Below, piece after piece: positions 1-9,936 of a DNA stretch of 51,693 nucleotides. The DNA comes from Desulfobacterales bacterium (GTDB lineage: Bacteria > Desulfobacterota > Desulfobacteria > Desulfobacterales > JAEINQ01): positions 1 through 51,693 of the forward strand of contig JAEINQ010000048.1 of NCBI GenBank assembly GCA_016342285.1, given 5' to 3'. The first letter of the stretch is position 1. Each line of letters begins with the position of its first letter. The translations under genes were made by a program, and so were the position numbers. Under the pieces are notes generated by a model. That model was not told the DNA's origin. It did not search any database and saw nothing but the letters and a program-made list of their open reading frames with translations.

Positions 1-162
1 GCCGGGGGAGACTTGGAATCTTCTATACCTTTCAATGTCAGGAATTTAGCTCTGAAAGTGTTTGACAAGGACAATTATGACAAACAGCGACTCGATATAG
101 GCGCCAGCTCTTAGGGGTTTCAATTTTCTAATCAGCAATTTTTGCAGCCAGTTATACAAGCA

Positions 163-330
163 TTAAGAGTCCATTCCCATCACCGTTAAGCTTATCGGCT
201 TTTCATCCATAAACTTGAGTGGCACTATCAATGCACCATCCTTGTATTTTTTCACAACACCGGAAATCGGAGATTGGGCGGGCATCCATTTATAGAAATT
301 GGTGGAGCGGAGCGACTCCTCAACGTTAGC
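163..330 (-). pseudogene. Possible C-terminal fragment of an unknown protein
   Basis: A 55-codon open stretch ends at a TAA (165..163) and is closed upstream by a TGA at 333..331. It has no convincing start or ribosome-binding site. The reading includes FYKWMPAQSPISGVVKKYKD and ends in a Val/Leu-rich, protein-like sequence, which is why I list it. Its 5' edge overlaps a GGAGTCGCTCCGCTCC motif that also occurs inside the long repeats at 23.6 and 41.9 kb, so a repeat may have cut the gene. I do not recognise the family. The rest of 1-396 holds nothing else I can support. Confidence 0.2.
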
Positions 331-396
331 TCATTTTAGGCACTCCACACTTATCTGGGGCCAGTAACCCCACCCACTTCCAGGGGCAAAACAAAG

Positions 397-415
397 CTTG
401 GTCCTCTGGGCCAGG
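397..415. repeat. REP-like hairpin just beyond the response-regulator stop
   Basis: CTTGGTCCTCTGGGCCAGG folds into a short stem and is followed by ATTTTTTACT. It matches the hairpins at 23798 and 42062, including the upstream CCAGGGGCAAA box. On the plus strand it looks like a weak terminator. For the minus-strand operon it sits right behind the last stop codon. Confidence 0.65.
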
Positions 416-420
416 ATTTT

Positions 421-1059
421 TTACTCGTCATAGATGTCAAAATCCGGATAATGCACCTTGGCGCATTCCCGGCAAATACTATGGCTGAATTCGGCATCGG
501 AATGTTGATGGATATATGTTTCAATCTGTTCCCAGTACCCTTTATCATCGCGTATCTTTTTGCAGTGGGCACAGATGGGTATAATCCCTCTTAAGGTTTT
601 AATTTCATCCAGCGCACGTTGAAGCGCTTCATTTACTTCCTGAAGACGGGCATTCTTGTCTTCAATCCTCTTTGTAAGATTCCTTAATATCAGGTGCGTT
701 TCGACGCGGGCCAGCAGCTCTTCCGTCTGAAACGGTTTGCTGATATAGTCTACGCCTCCGGCTGAAAAGCCTTTCACTTTGTCAGTCACTTCATCCAATG
801 CGCTGATGAAAATCACCGGCACGTCCTGGAGATGCGTGTCCGCTTTCAATGCTGCGCAAACCTGGTAACCGTTCATACCCGGCATGATGACGTCCAGCAA
901 AATTAGATCAGGGGGCTCTTTCCGGGCAGCTTCCAAGGCAATCTGACCGCTCAGAGCCGGGCGAACCACATATCCTTCATGCCCCAAGGCGTCCACCAGA
1001 ATCCTGAGATTCTCTTTGGTGTCATCAACCACCAGAATATTTCCGCTGCGTAAGCCCAT
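421..1059 (-). CDS. Response regulator with Cys-rich C-terminal tail
   Basis: A 212-residue receiver protein without a DNA-binding or enzymatic output domain. The receiver covers about residues 6-125, with the acidic pair at D12/D13, the phospho-acceptor D56 in LLDVIMP and the conserved K108. A coiled segment (about 128-157) follows. The tail carries CAHC (C163/C166) and CREC (C196/C199) around KKIRDDKGYWEQIE, a tail seen in many Desulfo-type signalling proteins and probably metal-binding (inference). The start ATG follows AAGGAGTGACGACAGG. It is the last gene of the operon, 7 bp after the hybrid kinase, so it probably takes phosphate from that kinase and acts through protein contacts. Confidence 0.93.
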   Translation of the reverse strand: MGLRSGNILVVDDTKENLRILVDALGHEGYVVRPALSGQIALEAARKEPPDLILLDVIMPGMNGYQVCAALKADTHLQDVPVIFISALDEVTDKVKGFSAGGVDYISKPFQTEELLARVETHLILRNLTKRIEDKNARLQEVNEALQRALDEIKTLRGIIPICAHCKKIRDDKGYWEQIETYIHQHSDAEFSHSICRECAKVHYPDFDIYDE

Positions 1060-1066
1060 CCTGTCG

Positions 1067-3640
1067 TCACTCCTTGTGCGCCCCTTTCAGCAGGGTCAAA
1101 ATTGTCTCATATTGGAAATCATATGCCCATTCCTGTAACTTCACGGCAAGACGGGGATCATGATCTCCGATTTGTACGATCAACGGATCAATGGCCGCCA
1201 TATCCGCACGCGACACCACATCTTCCAGTCTTTCCCGCAATTCAACCGGGAGAGGGGACATCCTTTTTTGCCAGTCGTCCGGCCCGTCGGCGGTTGGCCG
1301 TTCTTCAGGGCCGAACTCGTGTTCATACACCCAACGGACCCCCAGGTGTCTTTCCAATGCCTCATAAATATCTGCCTCCTGGAATGGTTTGGCAATGTAG
1401 TCATCACATCCGGCGGCCAGAATCGCCTCCTTTTCACTTTTTAAACTGCTGGCACTGACGGCAACGATCGTTGTTTGACCGCCTTTATCCGCGGATTTGA
1501 TCCGTCTGGTGGTCTCAAAGCCATCCATCACAGGCATCCGCATATCCATGAAAATAAGGTGTGCACGCCATTTTTTATACAGGTCAAGAGCCTTTTTCCC
1601 GTCTTCAGCATTCTTCAGATCGAACCCGAAGGTCTCAAGAAGTCTGACAAGGAGCAGTCGGTTGGTGGCGTTGTCATCCACCACCATAATGCGGTATCGG
1701 GGTTGCCCCGGTTCCAGGGCAACGACCTTTGGAAGGGCTGCAATTGCTTCCGTTGCCACGGTCTGAGTCACCTTGACGCCGATGTCAAATTTAAACGATG
1801 CCCCCCTGCCGACCTCGCTTTCCACGCTCAGATGACCGCCCAGGAGTTCAACAAACCGCCGGCTGATGGTCAAACCCAGCCCTGTCCCTTCCATGGCCAG
1901 ACGACCGGCCTCTGCCTGTTCAAAGGCATCGAAAATTTTCGGTACGTCTTCGGGGGCGAGCCCGGGTCCGGTGTCTTCCACTTCAAAAAGGAGTCCCAGA
2001 AGGGCGCCCGACCCGTCAGGGGATTGGCTATTTTTCTCCTGTACGTCCACGCGCACGGTGATACGGCCCTTTTCCGTAAACTTAAAGGCATTGTTCAACA
2101 GGTTGATGAGTATCTGCCTGAGCTTGACCGGGTCGGTTCGAATAAATCGAGGGACCTTGTTTCCCCGTTCAAAAAAGAAGTCCTGTTGTCTATTTGCGGC
2201 GGGGCTTCGGAACATGTCCTCCATTTCGTCCAGCAGACCGTAGAGGTCAAAATCATATTCCTTCAGGATCACCCGCTCCGCTTCGATGGTGGAAAGATCC
2301 AGGACCTGATTGATCAGAGAGAGCAGGTGGTCGCCGCTCCGACGGATGGTGTCGAGATACTCCATGTCATGGGAGGAAAGGGTCTTGTTTCGGGTCAGGA
2401 GCTGGGAAAATCCCAAAATGGCATTGAGCGGGGTGCGCAGCTCGTGGCTCATATTGGCCAGAAACAGGCTTTTGGCCTGGTTGGCCTTTTCCGCGGCCCG
2501 TCGGGCATCCTGCAGGGTGGTTTCGTATTCATTGCGTTTTTCGACAAAGTAGGAAACCGATTGCGCCATGCTCGCGATCTCATCCGCTCCTTCAACGGGA
2601 ATGGGAATGGGATTTCCATCCACATGGGCTTGCATGCACTGCTCAAGGACCAGAATGCGGCCGATGACCGAACGGCGGATAAACATAAAAATAAGGATGG
2701 CGCTGATGACGATGACTACCGGAATCAGCAGGAAGAGTCTTCCGATCAGTTCTATCTCTTCGGTGACTTTTTGACTTTGCTGTTGGATCGCCTCGGAAAC
2801 CTTTGAAAATACCTGTTCGGTTTGTTTGACCAGTTCACCTGACAAAAATGAAATTTGAGTCAGCTTGTCCTGAATAACTGTTTTGCGTCGCAAATGGGTT
2901 TCAGCCAGGGCCAGTAGGCCTTCACCGCCTGCGCCATAGCGTTCCAGGATGCTGGAATAGTGCGTGAATGGCGAGGCTTCAAAATGCCCTTTCCGCAATG
3001 CATCCTCAATCACTGTTTCTAATTCAAGGATCTGGCTCTGATATTCTTCCAGTCGCTGGCTGTCCGAAATGTTGGGTACATCCCGCAACAGGCTGAATAT
3101 CTGTATGAACAATTCTCGAATGTGGCGTGACGATGCCGCCTGCTGTGGTTCACTTCCCAGAATTAGCGATTCCGATGTCCGCCGCATATGAATGGAAATT
3201 TGAAGGATTCGTCGGTCAGTTTCAACACCCTCTTCTCTCAGGTCCGTAAGATCCTGCAAATTCTTAAAGATTTGTTGAATTCGTCTTGACAGATCCGGCG
3301 CCTCAGCCACCTTTGCCGCCTTCAATTCAGCGATGAGGCCCTGGATTTTTTTAAGGTCCATCGCTATTTTATGTGAAAGCGATTCAAGGAGAAGAGAATT
3401 TTCAGTAAGAACAAGATCAGACCCGTTGGAGATCAACCCTTCGACTTCCTTTGCCAGTTTAGAGGCGGCAATGAGCAGCGGGAGCTGTTCCTTGGAAATC
3501 GTCTGGAACAGAGCCGCGGATTTGTCAAAATAGCGTTTGGCCACGCCGTTGGAAACAAATGCTACCAGGATGATCACAGCCAGCCCCAGGGACACCTTGA
3601 GCGAGATTCCCGGGGCAATTTTTTTCCAAAATAATTTCAT
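1067..3640 (-). CDS. TorS-like hybrid sensor histidine kinase
   Basis: About 857 residues. Order: membrane helix (~13-34), a long helical periplasmic region (~35-300) resembling the TorS sensor bundle, second helix (~301-321), HAMP linker, HisKA box [17 protein letters not shown] (H~399), HATPase domain with [10 protein letters not shown] and [12 protein letters not shown], then a receiver with [12 protein letters not shown], and a helical C-terminal tail without an obvious Hpt histidine. I chose the ATG at 3640, which overlaps the stop of the upstream binding-protein gene (ATGA), over the TTG at 3658. The overlap implies coupled translation. The likely role is to sense a ligand through the partner binding protein and pass phosphate to its own receiver and/or the downstream regulator. 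Confidence 0.92.
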   Translation of the reverse strand: MKLFWKKIAPGISLKVSLGLAVIILVAFVSNGVAKRYFDKSAALFQTISKEQLPLLIAASKLAKEVEGLISNGSDLVLTENSLLLESLSHKIAMDLKKIQGLIAELKAAKVAEAPDLSRRIQQIFKNLQDLTDLREEGVETDRRILQISIHMRRTSESLILGSEPQQAASSRHIRELFIQIFSLLRDVPNISDSQRLEEYQSQILELETVIEDALRKGHFEASPFTHYSSILERYGAGGEGLLALAETHLRRKTVIQDKLTQISFLSGELVKQTEQVFSKVSEAIQQQSQKVTEEIELIGRLFLLIPVVIVISAILIFMFIRRSVIGRILVLEQCMQAHVDGNPIPIPVEGADEIASMAQSVSYFVEKRNEYETTLQDARRAAEKANQAKSLFLANMSHELRTPLNAILGFSQLLTRNKTLSSHDMEYLDTIRRSGDHLLSLINQVLDLSTIEAERVILKEYDFDLYGLLDEMEDMFRSPAANRQQDFFFERGNKVPRFIRTDPVKLRQILINLLNNAFKFTEKGRITVRVDVQEKNSQSPDGSGALLGLLFEVEDTGPGLAPEDVPKIFDAFEQAEAGRLAMEGTGLGLTISRRFVELLGGHLSVESEVGRGASFKFDIGVKVTQTVATEAIAALPKVVALEPGQPRYRIMVVDDNATNRLLLVRLLETFGFDLKNAEDGKKALDLYKKWRAHLIFMDMRMPVMDGFETTRRIKSADKGGQTTIVAVSASSLKSEKEAILAAGCDDYIAKPFQEADIYEALERHLGVRWVYEHEFGPEERPTADGPDDWQKRMSPLPVELRERLEDVVSRADMAAIDPLIVQIGDHDPRLAVKLQEWAYDFQYETILTLLKGAHKE

Positions 3641-5265
3641 TGGCTCACTGGTTTCCAATAGACCGTATCCAGGGGCGTCATCAACCCCCAGATGCTTTGA
3701 TTGGTTCCGCCAAGGTTTTTATGATAGGCGAGTGCAAAAAAAGGCTGAAAGAGGGGGTAAACCGGAAGCTCGTCAATGATGATCTTCTGAAATTTTCGAT
3801 ACAGTGCATACCGTTTTTTAAAGTCAAGCTCCGAACCGGCCTGCGCCATGAGTGCATCTGCCGCCGGATTGCGATACCCTTGGGTATTGGACCAGATAAC
3901 GCCCTTGCGGATATTTGAACTCAAATAGGTCCGGTGAACCCCGATCACCGGATCTGCCCAGTTGAACACATCGTCCATGGTCACATCGAATTCCCAGTTG
4001 GACACTTTTTGAACCCATTCATTGAAATTTTCAGGATGCTCGATGATGGCTTCCACCCCCAGGTTTCTCAAAAAGACTTCTCGCAGGTATCCAGTTATTT
4101 TTTGGTTAATCCCCGTTTTCTCAGGCATGTATGTTATACGAAAAGAAAATCTCTTCCCGGTTTCGTCACGGCGATACCCAGCTTCGTCCAGTAACCGGTT
4201 GGCTTTTTCAAAATCCTGTTCATACAGATTCACATCGGATGAGTAAAATGGATTGCCGGATGAAATCGGCCCGGTCTCAATGACGGTTTCTCCTTTAAAC
4301 GTTGCGTCCACAATGAATTTGCGATCGATGGCATAGGCGATGGCTTTGCGGACCCGCACATCATTGTACGGTTTTTTCTGAAGGTTAAAAGCGAGCCAGT
4401 ATATCGGCCCGATGCCTTTGAACCCGTTTTTAACGACCACCAGATGATCCAGGCTTCGCAGATGATTTAACTCGCTCAAATCCTGAAAACTCACCATCAT
4501 ATGGACGGCGCCGGTTTCGATAGCCAGGCCCTCTTCTAATGTATTGCGGATAATCTTGATGGTCAGGCGATCCAGGTAGGGACGACCCCTGATAAAAAAG
4601 TCGTTGTTTTTTATCAGCCGAATTTCTTTTCCGGGGACAAAGGCCTCCAGCTTAAAAGGGCCGGATCCGATCGGTTTCATATTGGCCGGATGGTTTTTTA
4701 CATTTTCCACGCTTTTATAGATATGCTTCGGGAGAATCGGCAGGAGGGCTGGCGACATGGCCAGCAGGATTGCCGGATGGGGATTTTTCAAACGAATGAC
4801 GACCGTGTGGGGATCCGGCGTATCCACCCGTTCCACCGGAGCCATCATGGATTTGAAAGGGTGCAGGGCCTTGACGGTCATGATGGAAAAGGCCACATCT
4901 TCGGATGTGATGGGCTTTCCATCGTGAAAAACCGCATTCTTGACCAGGTTCAGCGAAACCGACAAACCGTCTTTTGAGATCTCCCATTTTTCAGCAAGGT
5001 AGGGATGCGGGTGCCACTGGTTATCGAACCGAAGCAGCCCGGCAAAAATTTGAGCGCCTGGCAATGAGGTGGCCAGGCCGGATTGAACGGCCGGATTCAA
5101 ATGGGGCGGCGTTGCATAGAGGCTCACCACAAGTTCACCGCCCGAGCGGGGAAGCGCGCCCTTTGATTCAGCGGCACCCATGTCCATCGGCACGATAAAA
5201 ATGAATAAAAATGATGTGATGGCGGTTTTGATCAATAGCCTGCTGTTTTTCCCATGTTTCAGCAT
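3637..5265 (-). CDS. Family-5 extracellular solute-binding protein (probable sensor partner)
   Basis: 542 residues with a Sec signal (about 1-31, positive start, hydrophobic core, then GAAES). The mature protein has the oligopeptide/nickel-binding (SBP_bac_5) layout: [19 protein letters not shown], then [40 protein letters not shown], and later [11 protein letters not shown]. Family members normally deliver peptides, nickel or opines to an ABC permease. No permease or ATPase gene lies nearby. The gene overlaps the hybrid kinase by 4 bp, so a sensory role is more likely than transport (inference, by analogy with TorT-TorS). The start has AAAGGA about 8 bp upstream. Confidence 0.9.
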   Translation of the reverse strand: MLKHGKNSRLLIKTAITSFLFIFIVPMDMGAAESKGALPRSGGELVVSLYATPPHLNPAVQSGLATSLPGAQIFAGLLRFDNQWHPHPYLAEKWEISKDGLSVSLNLVKNAVFHDGKPITSEDVAFSIMTVKALHPFKSMMAPVERVDTPDPHTVVIRLKNPHPAILLAMSPALLPILPKHIYKSVENVKNHPANMKPIGSGPFKLEAFVPGKEIRLIKNNDFFIRGRPYLDRLTIKIIRNTLEEGLAIETGAVHMMVSFQDLSELNHLRSLDHLVVVKNGFKGIGPIYWLAFNLQKKPYNDVRVRKAIAYAIDRKFIVDATFKGETVIETGPISSGNPFYSSDVNLYEQDFEKANRLLDEAGYRRDETGKRFSFRITYMPEKTGINQKITGYLREVFLRNLGVEAIIEHPENFNEWVQKVSNWEFDVTMDDVFNWADPVIGVHRTYLSSNIRKGVIWSNTQGYRNPAADALMAQAGSELDFKKRYALYRKFQKIIIDELPVYPLFQPFFALAYHKNLGGTNQSIWGLMTPLDTVYWKPVSQ

Positions 5266-5552
5266 TGCCGAATCCTTTCACACTATTGTACCGGTCTGAT
5301 CACCTCATTTTCCGACAATTATTCTTGAGTCGGGCTTTTTACCGCTGTCTTTTCAGGCGGAATCAAAACGTGTGACGTCCGTCAAGTGGAGAACTGACAA
5401 GATCGAAGTCGAGGTCAAAGCGGGCGTGGTGCCTCCAGTATATCAGAATCCGTTGCAGGCACAAGGCGTGCGGGGGCCTCGAACAGGAATCCGAGTTGGT
5501 GTTTCTTTCCATGACGCCATATTCTTGGGCTCAGACGTCGCACGGACATCTT
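5266..5552. other. Intergenic gap, no gene recognised
   Basis: Upstream region of the binding-protein operon and downstream region of the hydrolase. A TACAAT hexamer on the minus strand (5290..5285) could be a -10 box, but I see no good -35 at 16-18 bp. A short open stretch on the plus strand from 5372 resembles no family and has no ribosome-binding site. Confidence 0.4.
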
Positions 5553-6359
5553 TCAGGTATCGAGGCCGGCCAGAAATTCGCCCAAATGCCGATTAAATGC
5601 CTCGGGCGCCTCCACCGGCAGGCTGTGGCCGATGCCGGGCAGGGGGACCCATGTGGCCCCCAGTCGCCGGGCCAGGCCATGGGCCCCGTCTTGACTGACC
5701 AACCGGTCCTGGTCGCCCCACATGACCATGGCCGGTGTGTTGATTTTTCCGGTGAAGGTACTCAAGGGGGGGTAGTGATGCAGGGCCGTGAACTGGGCGA
5801 CCAGGGCATCTGAGCGGTTTCGCATGGCCAGGGTTTTTTCCATGGCGGGCAGCAGGTGGTGGTGGCGGGCTATAAACGCGTTTCCAAAGGCGGATTCAAT
5901 GAATTTGCGGGCCAGGTCGCTCAGTCCGCCGATTGCCAGGGCAGCCTGCCATTGCCGCAGGGCACCGAGTCTGTTGTCGCTGGGCGCATCGGCCGCTCCG
6001 GACAGGACAATTCCGGCGGTGCGTTGGGGCGTGGCAGCGGCAACGGCGCAGGCCACATAGGCCCCGTGACTCAGTCCCACCAGGACGGCCTGGTGAATAT
6101 CCAAGTGATCCATCAAAAGGAGAAGGTCTTGGGCGTGGTTTTCAAGGGTCAGGGGCAGGTGGCCGATGTCGCTTTGCCCCTGGGCCCGGGCATCGTAGCA
6201 CAGGATCCGGTAGCGCGAAGCCAGCTTCCGGGCAAAGGGGTGCCAGTAAAGGGTGGTCTGGGACAGGCCGTTTAGAAAGACGATGGTGCGTAGGGGTGAA
6301 TCGGAGCCGGTCAGCTTGAAAAAAATGCGGCAATTGTCGGGGGTCGTGAAAAAAGACAT
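5553..6359 (-). CDS. Alpha/beta-fold hydrolase
   Basis: 268 residues, typical for a single-domain alpha/beta hydrolase. The oxyanion region is FLNGLSQ near residue 30, the nucleophile elbow is GLSHG (Ser ~96), the acid is in MWGDQDRL (~220) and the catalytic His is in PGIGHSLPVEAPEAF (~246). YDARAQGQSD matches the family's conserved strand. It probably hydrolyses a small ester, lactone or thioester. The substrate cannot be read from sequence, though 3-oxoadipate enol-lactonase-like and BioH-like members share this pattern. The start ATG has only a weak ribosome-binding site. It lies 197 bp downstream of alr across a dispersed repeat, so co-transcription is uncertain. Confidence 0.85.
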   Translation of the reverse strand: MSFFTTPDNCRIFFKLTGSDSPLRTIVFLNGLSQTTLYWHPFARKLASRYRILCYDARAQGQSDIGHLPLTLENHAQDLLLLMDHLDIHQAVLVGLSHGAYVACAVAAATPQRTAGIVLSGAADAPSDNRLGALRQWQAALAIGGLSDLARKFIESAFGNAFIARHHHLLPAMEKTLAMRNRSDALVAQFTALHHYPPLSTFTGKINTPAMVMWGDQDRLVSQDGAHGLARRLGATWVPLPGIGHSLPVEAPEAFNRHLGEFLAGLDT

Positions 6360-6417
6360 GATCCAATTTTGGGAAAAAATTTCGACAGGATGAACAGGAT
6401 CTGCAGGATGATGTCGT

Positions 6418-6517
6418 CAGACGTCTGCATGCCCGGCGCCGTCATCTACGGCACCCTGTAAACGCTTACCGTGCAAGGGTTTTAAAATTTCTCAAGCGTT
6501 TCACCCCCGTGAACAGG
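6418..6517. repeat. Dispersed ~97-bp repeat, copy 1
   Basis: Starts at ACGTCTGCATGCCCGGCGCC, continues through CATCTACGGCACCCTGTAAA and ends in CCCCGTGAACAG. The first ~60 bp are nearly identical to 23456-23552 and the rest is looser. It contains a small GTAA-TTAC stem. It lies between alr and the hydrolase. Confidence 0.75.
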
Positions 6518-6556
6518 TATAAAAAACCGAGCGCCGATGGTGTCTTTGGCCGCCGG

Positions 6557-7726
6557 TCAGGAGATATAAATCCGTGGCACCCGGGCCGCGATGGCCGAGA
6601 CCACCTCGTAGTTGATGGTTCCGGCGTGCCGGGCCAGATCCTCGGCGGTCAGGGCATCTTCCCCCTGGTGACCGATGAGCACCACCTCGTCTTCCACACT
6701 CGCTTGGGGAATATGGCCCACATCCAGCATGGTCAGGTCCATACAGACCCTGCCGGCGATGGGGGCGCGGCGGCCGCAGACCAGCATTTCGCCCCGGTTG
6801 GAGAGCAGGCGGCTGAATCCGTCGGCGTAGCCGATGGGCACCGTGGCGATGGTGGTGGGACGGGTCGAGTGCCAGGTCATGCCGTAGCTGACGGGAAATG
6901 CCGCCGGGACTTGTTTCAGGTGGATGATGCGTGCCTTCAAGGCCATGGCCGGCTTCAATGTGACTTGGCTAAGGTTGGTCTCGTCCGACGGCGGCAGGCC
7001 ATACATGGCGATGCCGGCCCGTACCATGTCCAGATGCGACTGGGGAAAGTCGATGATGGCCGCACTGTTGGCGGTGTGGCGCAGCGGAATCTCGATGCCT
7101 ATCCGGCCGAGGTTGTCGAGAAAATCCATGTACCGTTCGAGCTGTGCATGGGCATAGGTCTTGTCGGTGCTGTCGGCGGCGGCAAAATGGGTGAATATTC
7201 CCTCCAGGGCCAGTCCCTTTAAGCCCGCGATGGTCTCGACTTCCCGCAGGGCGTTTCCGGTCACCGCCTTGCCGGTGAGAGAGATCTGCTCAAGGCCTGC
7301 CACCAGGCCGAGCCGCCCCATGCCGGTATCCACTTTGAGGTGCACCTTCAGGGTTTTTCCCTCTGAAACAGCGGTTCGGGCGTAGGCCTCGGCTACGGGG
7401 CCGGCGAAGACCGTGGCGGTGAGATCGTTTGCCAGAAGATCAATGGCCCGTGCGGGGGGGGTGTATCCGAAGATCAGGATCGGCGCGTCGAGTCCGGCCC
7501 GACGCAGGGCAATCCCTTCGTCGATGCGGGCCACGCCCAACCACTGGGCGCCGGCGGACAGGGCCTGTCTGGCCACTCGTTCGGCACCATGGCCGTAGGC
7601 GTCGGCCTTGACCACGGCCATGAACCGGGGGCCGTCCCCGATGCACCGGCGGAGCTCGCCGATGTTGTGGGCGATGGCGGTAAGATCGATCTCAGCCCAA
7701 CCCAGGGGCGTATTCAACTGCGTCAC
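6557..7726 (-). CDS. alr: Alanine racemase
   Basis: 389 residues, normal length. This PLP enzyme interconverts L- and D-alanine for peptidoglycan. The PLP lysine is K40 in MAVVKADAYGHGA, the second catalytic residue is Y281 in PVSYGMTW, and the C-terminal domain shows VPIGYADGFSR and CMDLTMLDVG. The start is GTG with GGAGAG a few bases upstream; the nearby ATG at 7733 is followed directly by a stop. The upstream neighbour ald handles the same amino acid, giving a local alanine pair, but a terminator-like hairpin separates them, so alr probably has its own promoter. Confidence 0.96.
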   Translation of the reverse strand: MTQLNTPLGWAEIDLTAIAHNIGELRRCIGDGPRFMAVVKADAYGHGAERVARQALSAGAQWLGVARIDEGIALRRAGLDAPILIFGYTPPARAIDLLANDLTATVFAGPVAEAYARTAVSEGKTLKVHLKVDTGMGRLGLVAGLEQISLTGKAVTGNALREVETIAGLKGLALEGIFTHFAAADSTDKTYAHAQLERYMDFLDNLGRIGIEIPLRHTANSAAIIDFPQSHLDMVRAGIAMYGLPPSDETNLSQVTLKPAMALKARIIHLKQVPAAFPVSYGMTWHSTRPTTIATVPIGYADGFSRLLSNRGEMLVCGRRAPIAGRVCMDLTMLDVGHIPQASVEDEVVLIGHQGEDALTAEDLARHAGTINYEVVSAIAARVPRIYIS

Positions 7727-7844
7727 GTCACATCTCTCCGTCTGTCAAGAATCGGCTGCCTTGCCTCGTGCATCAGGACGGCAATATAACGAAAAGCACG
7801 TGGTCTGTAAATCATTGATGTCTCAAACACCCCCTCTAATAAAG

Positions 7845-7877
7845 CGTGCGGCGGTCCGTTGTCAGGTCCGCCGCACG
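7845..7877 (-). terminator. Probable rho-independent terminator of ald
   Basis: A perfect 10-bp stem (CGTGCGGCGG / CCGCCGCACG) with a 13-nt loop lies 20 bp beyond the ald stop. On the minus strand it is followed by CTTTATTAGA, a moderate T-rich tail. Confidence 0.75.
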
Positions 7878-7896
7878 GTGTTTTTCCGCTTGCCGA

Positions 7897-9009
7897 TTAC
7901 AGCAGGGTGTCGATGTTGGTGTATTCCAGGTCAAAGGCATCGGAGACGCCCTTGTAGGTGATCTTGCCTTGGATCACGTTGGCTCCCAGGCGGATCTCCT
8001 TGTTTTCGGCCATGGCCCTTTTCCATCCCTTGTTGGCGATTTCCACGGCATAGGGGAGGGTGGCATTGGTCAGGGCCAGGGTGGAGGTCTTGGCCACGGC
8101 GCCGGGCATGTTGGCCACGCAGTAGTGGAGCACGCCGTCGACGACAAAGACCGGATCGGTGTGGGTGGTGGCCTTGGAGGTTTCAAAACATCCCCCCTGG
8201 TCAATGGCCACATCCACCAGGATTGAGCCTTTTTTCATGGTGGCGAGCATGTCCCGGGTGACCAGTCGCGGTGCCTTGGCGCCGGGAATCAACACGGCGC
8301 CCACCACCACGTCGGCGACTTTGACCAGTTTCCGGATGGCGGCCGGGCTGGACATGAGGGTAAAGCAATTGGCCGGCATCACGTCAGCGAGATACCGCAG
8401 CCGGTCCAGGTTCATGTCGAGAAGATAGACCTTGGCCCCCAGACCGCAAGCCATCTTGGCGGCGTTGGTGCCCACCACCCCGCCGCCGATGACCACCACC
8501 GTGGCCGGTTCCACGCCGGGAACGCCGCCCAGCAGCACGCCCTGGCCGCCTTGGGGCATTTCGAGAAATTTAGCCCCCTGCTGGATGGCCATGCGGCCGG
8601 CCACTTCGCTCATGGGGGTGAGCAGCGGCAGGGACCGGTCGGTTTTTTGAATGGTTTCGTAGGCGATGTTGATCGATCCCGAGGCGATGAGGGTGTGGGT
8701 GAGTTCTTCGGCCGCGGCCAGATGCAGGTAGGTAAAGACAATCTGGTCCTTTCGGATCAGGCCGTACTCGGCCGGCAACGGTTCCTTGACGTGCATGACC
8801 ATTTCGGCCCGATCAAAGATCTCCTTTGCCGTGGCCACCATTTCCGCCCCGGCCTTGGTGTATGCTTCATCGGAAAAGCCGCTGCCCAGGCCGGCGGCTT
8901 TTTCCACCAAAACGGTGTGCCCGTTCTGTTTCATGACTTCGACGCCTGCCGGGGTCATGGATACCCTGTTCTCTTCGGTCTTGATTTCTTTTAAGATGCC
9001 GACAATCAT
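7897..9009 (-). CDS. ald: Alanine dehydrogenase
   Basis: 370 residues, as expected. It catalyses reversible NAD-dependent oxidative deamination of L-alanine to pyruvate and ammonia. It begins [20 protein letters not shown]. The substrate residues K75 (MHVKEPLP) and H96 (TYLHLAAA) are present, the nucleotide site is [14 protein letters not shown], and the C-terminal part has [13 protein letters not shown] and [12 protein letters not shown] chose the ATG at 9009 (GGGAGGGCATC upstream) over an earlier in-frame ATG at 9057, which would add non-family residues. The Lrp/AsnC regulator lies 113 bp upstream on the same strand, so alanine-responsive control is likely (inference). Confidence 0.97.
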   Translation of the reverse strand: MIVGILKEIKTEENRVSMTPAGVEVMKQNGHTVLVEKAAGLGSGFSDEAYTKAGAEMVATAKEIFDRAEMVMHVKEPLPAEYGLIRKDQIVFTYLHLAAAEELTHTLIASGSINIAYETIQKTDRSLPLLTPMSEVAGRMAIQQGAKFLEMPQGGQGVLLGGVPGVEPATVVVIGGGVVGTNAAKMACGLGAKVYLLDMNLDRLRYLADVMPANCFTLMSSPAAIRKLVKVADVVVGAVLIPGAKAPRLVTRDMLATMKKGSILVDVAIDQGGCFETSKATTHTDPVFVVDGVLHYCVANMPGAVAKTSTLALTNATLPYAVEIANKGWKRAMAENKEIRLGANVIQGKITYKGVSDAFDLEYTNIDTLL

Positions 9010-9046
9010 GATGCCCTCCCTATTTTTGGGTTGTTTCAATTCGCCA

Positions 9047-9092
9047 TTGGAATCCATGCCCTCAGGGCATGGTCAGAGTCAATTGGCTATGC
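9047..9092. repeat. REP-like hairpin repeat
   Basis: GGAATCC, then a perfect 8-bp stem CCATGCCC-TCA-GGGCATGG (9054-9072), then TCAGAGTCAATTGGC. The same hairpin and flank recur at 9882 and 23356, with variants at 29627, 34341 and 41803. It sits between the Lrp regulator and ald. Confidence 0.85.
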
Positions 9093-9122
9093 CTTTTACT
9101 CGAAAACGGGCAAGAAACCGGG

Positions 9123-9626
9123 TCAGTCGCCGATGGTCATGGGGATCGATTCAAGCTCCCTTTGAATCCCTTCGGGCAGCAGGAGCCATTTGCGGGTGGA
9201 TTTCATCACCACAAAGGACTCGCTGGACTTGATGCCACCGACTTTGTAGAGCTGTTCGGATAGAAACCGGTGCAGCCCCACCATGCCGTCGGCTGAAATC
9301 ACCTCCACGATGATGTCGTACTGACCGGTTACCACGCAGGCCCAGTGGACCTGGTCCAGCCTGGCGATCTCCTCTAATTTTTCTTCCAGTTGGTAGGTGT
9401 CGAGGCGAATGCCGACCAGGGCCGTGGTGAGGCCCCGGGCCTTGAAGGCGTCCACCAGGCCGGCCACCTTCAGGGCGCCGGCGCCGAGCAGGGCCTTGAG
9501 GCGGGTGCGGACCGTGGGTGTGGTGATGCCCAGGTTTTCGCCGATCTGCCCCACGGGCATGCGGCCGTCCTCGATGAGCTGGCAGATCAGGTCCTTGTCG
9601 ATGGTGTCGATTTTGTCTTTGGCCAT
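9123..9626 (-). CDS. Lrp/AsnC-family regulator (alanine gene neighbour)
   Basis: 167 residues from the ATG at 9626. The N-terminal winged helix-turn-helix (about 8-60) reads IDKDLICQLIEDGRMPVGQI and LGITTPTVRTRLKALL. The C-terminal ligand-binding/oligomerisation (RAM) domain shows VGIRLDTYQLEEKLEEIA and VVTGQYDIIVEV. Lrp/AsnC proteins bind amino acids and act as dimers to octamers. The direct downstream position of ald suggests it controls alanine dehydrogenase, as AldR/BkdR-type regulators do elsewhere (inference). A longer reading from 9698 would run through the promoter and is unlikely. Confidence 0.93.
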   Translation of the reverse strand: MAKDKIDTIDKDLICQLIEDGRMPVGQIGENLGITTPTVRTRLKALLGAGALKVAGLVDAFKARGLTTALVGIRLDTYQLEEKLEEIARLDQVHWACVVTGQYDIIVEVISADGMVGLHRFLSEQLYKVGGIKSSESFVVMKSTRKWLLLPEGIQRELESIPMTIGD

Positions 9627-9666
9627 GATTGCCGATTCCTCATGGGGTTGTGAAAGATCCTTTCTC

Positions 9667-9695
9667 ATAATGATAAATGAAAAAAAGAAAGTCAA
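9667..9695 (-). promoter_or_regulatory. Sigma70-type promoter for the Lrp regulator
   Basis: On the minus strand, TTGACT (9695-9690) is 17 bp from CATTAT (9672-9667). It lies in a strongly AT-rich block and leaves a leader of about 35 nt to the ATG at 9626. Confidence 0.55.
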
Positions 9696-9699
9696 CAAA

Positions 9700-9936
9700 T
9701 TTTTTTTAAGTAAAATTATATAAGAATATATTTTTCATTAATAGTGTTTAGGTGGTATTTCTATGTCGCCCCGCCCATAGGTGTGGCGGACTTAAAAATG
9801 GGGGCTCAGGCCGAGGGTCAGTCTCCCGATGCCGGGTGGCAATGCGCCAACTGCGGGGCGTTTTCCATGCGCCCTGGGAATCCATGCCCTCAGGGCATGG
9901 TCAGAGTCAATGGGCGATGCCGATGGTGGGTGGACA
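9700..9936. other. Intergenic region with REP-like hairpin
   Basis: AT-rich upstream flank of the Lrp gene, then a GC-rich stretch downstream of lipA. It includes another perfect CCATGCCC-TCA-GGGCATGG hairpin (9882-9900) with the TCAGAGTCAATGG flank. I see no gene. Confidence 0.6.

Noticed and set aside
1475..2806. Long plus-strand open frame (~443 codons)
   Set aside because: It is antisense to the hybrid kinase, whose domains are unmistakable, and has no family resemblance or start signal.
3637..5265. Peptide ABC transporter operon
   Set aside because: Only the binding protein is present; neighbours are a kinase and a response regulator.
5372..5596. Small plus-strand frame in the 5.3-5.5 kb gap
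   Set aside because: No ribosome-binding site, unrecognised sequence, and it overlaps the hydrolase 3' end.
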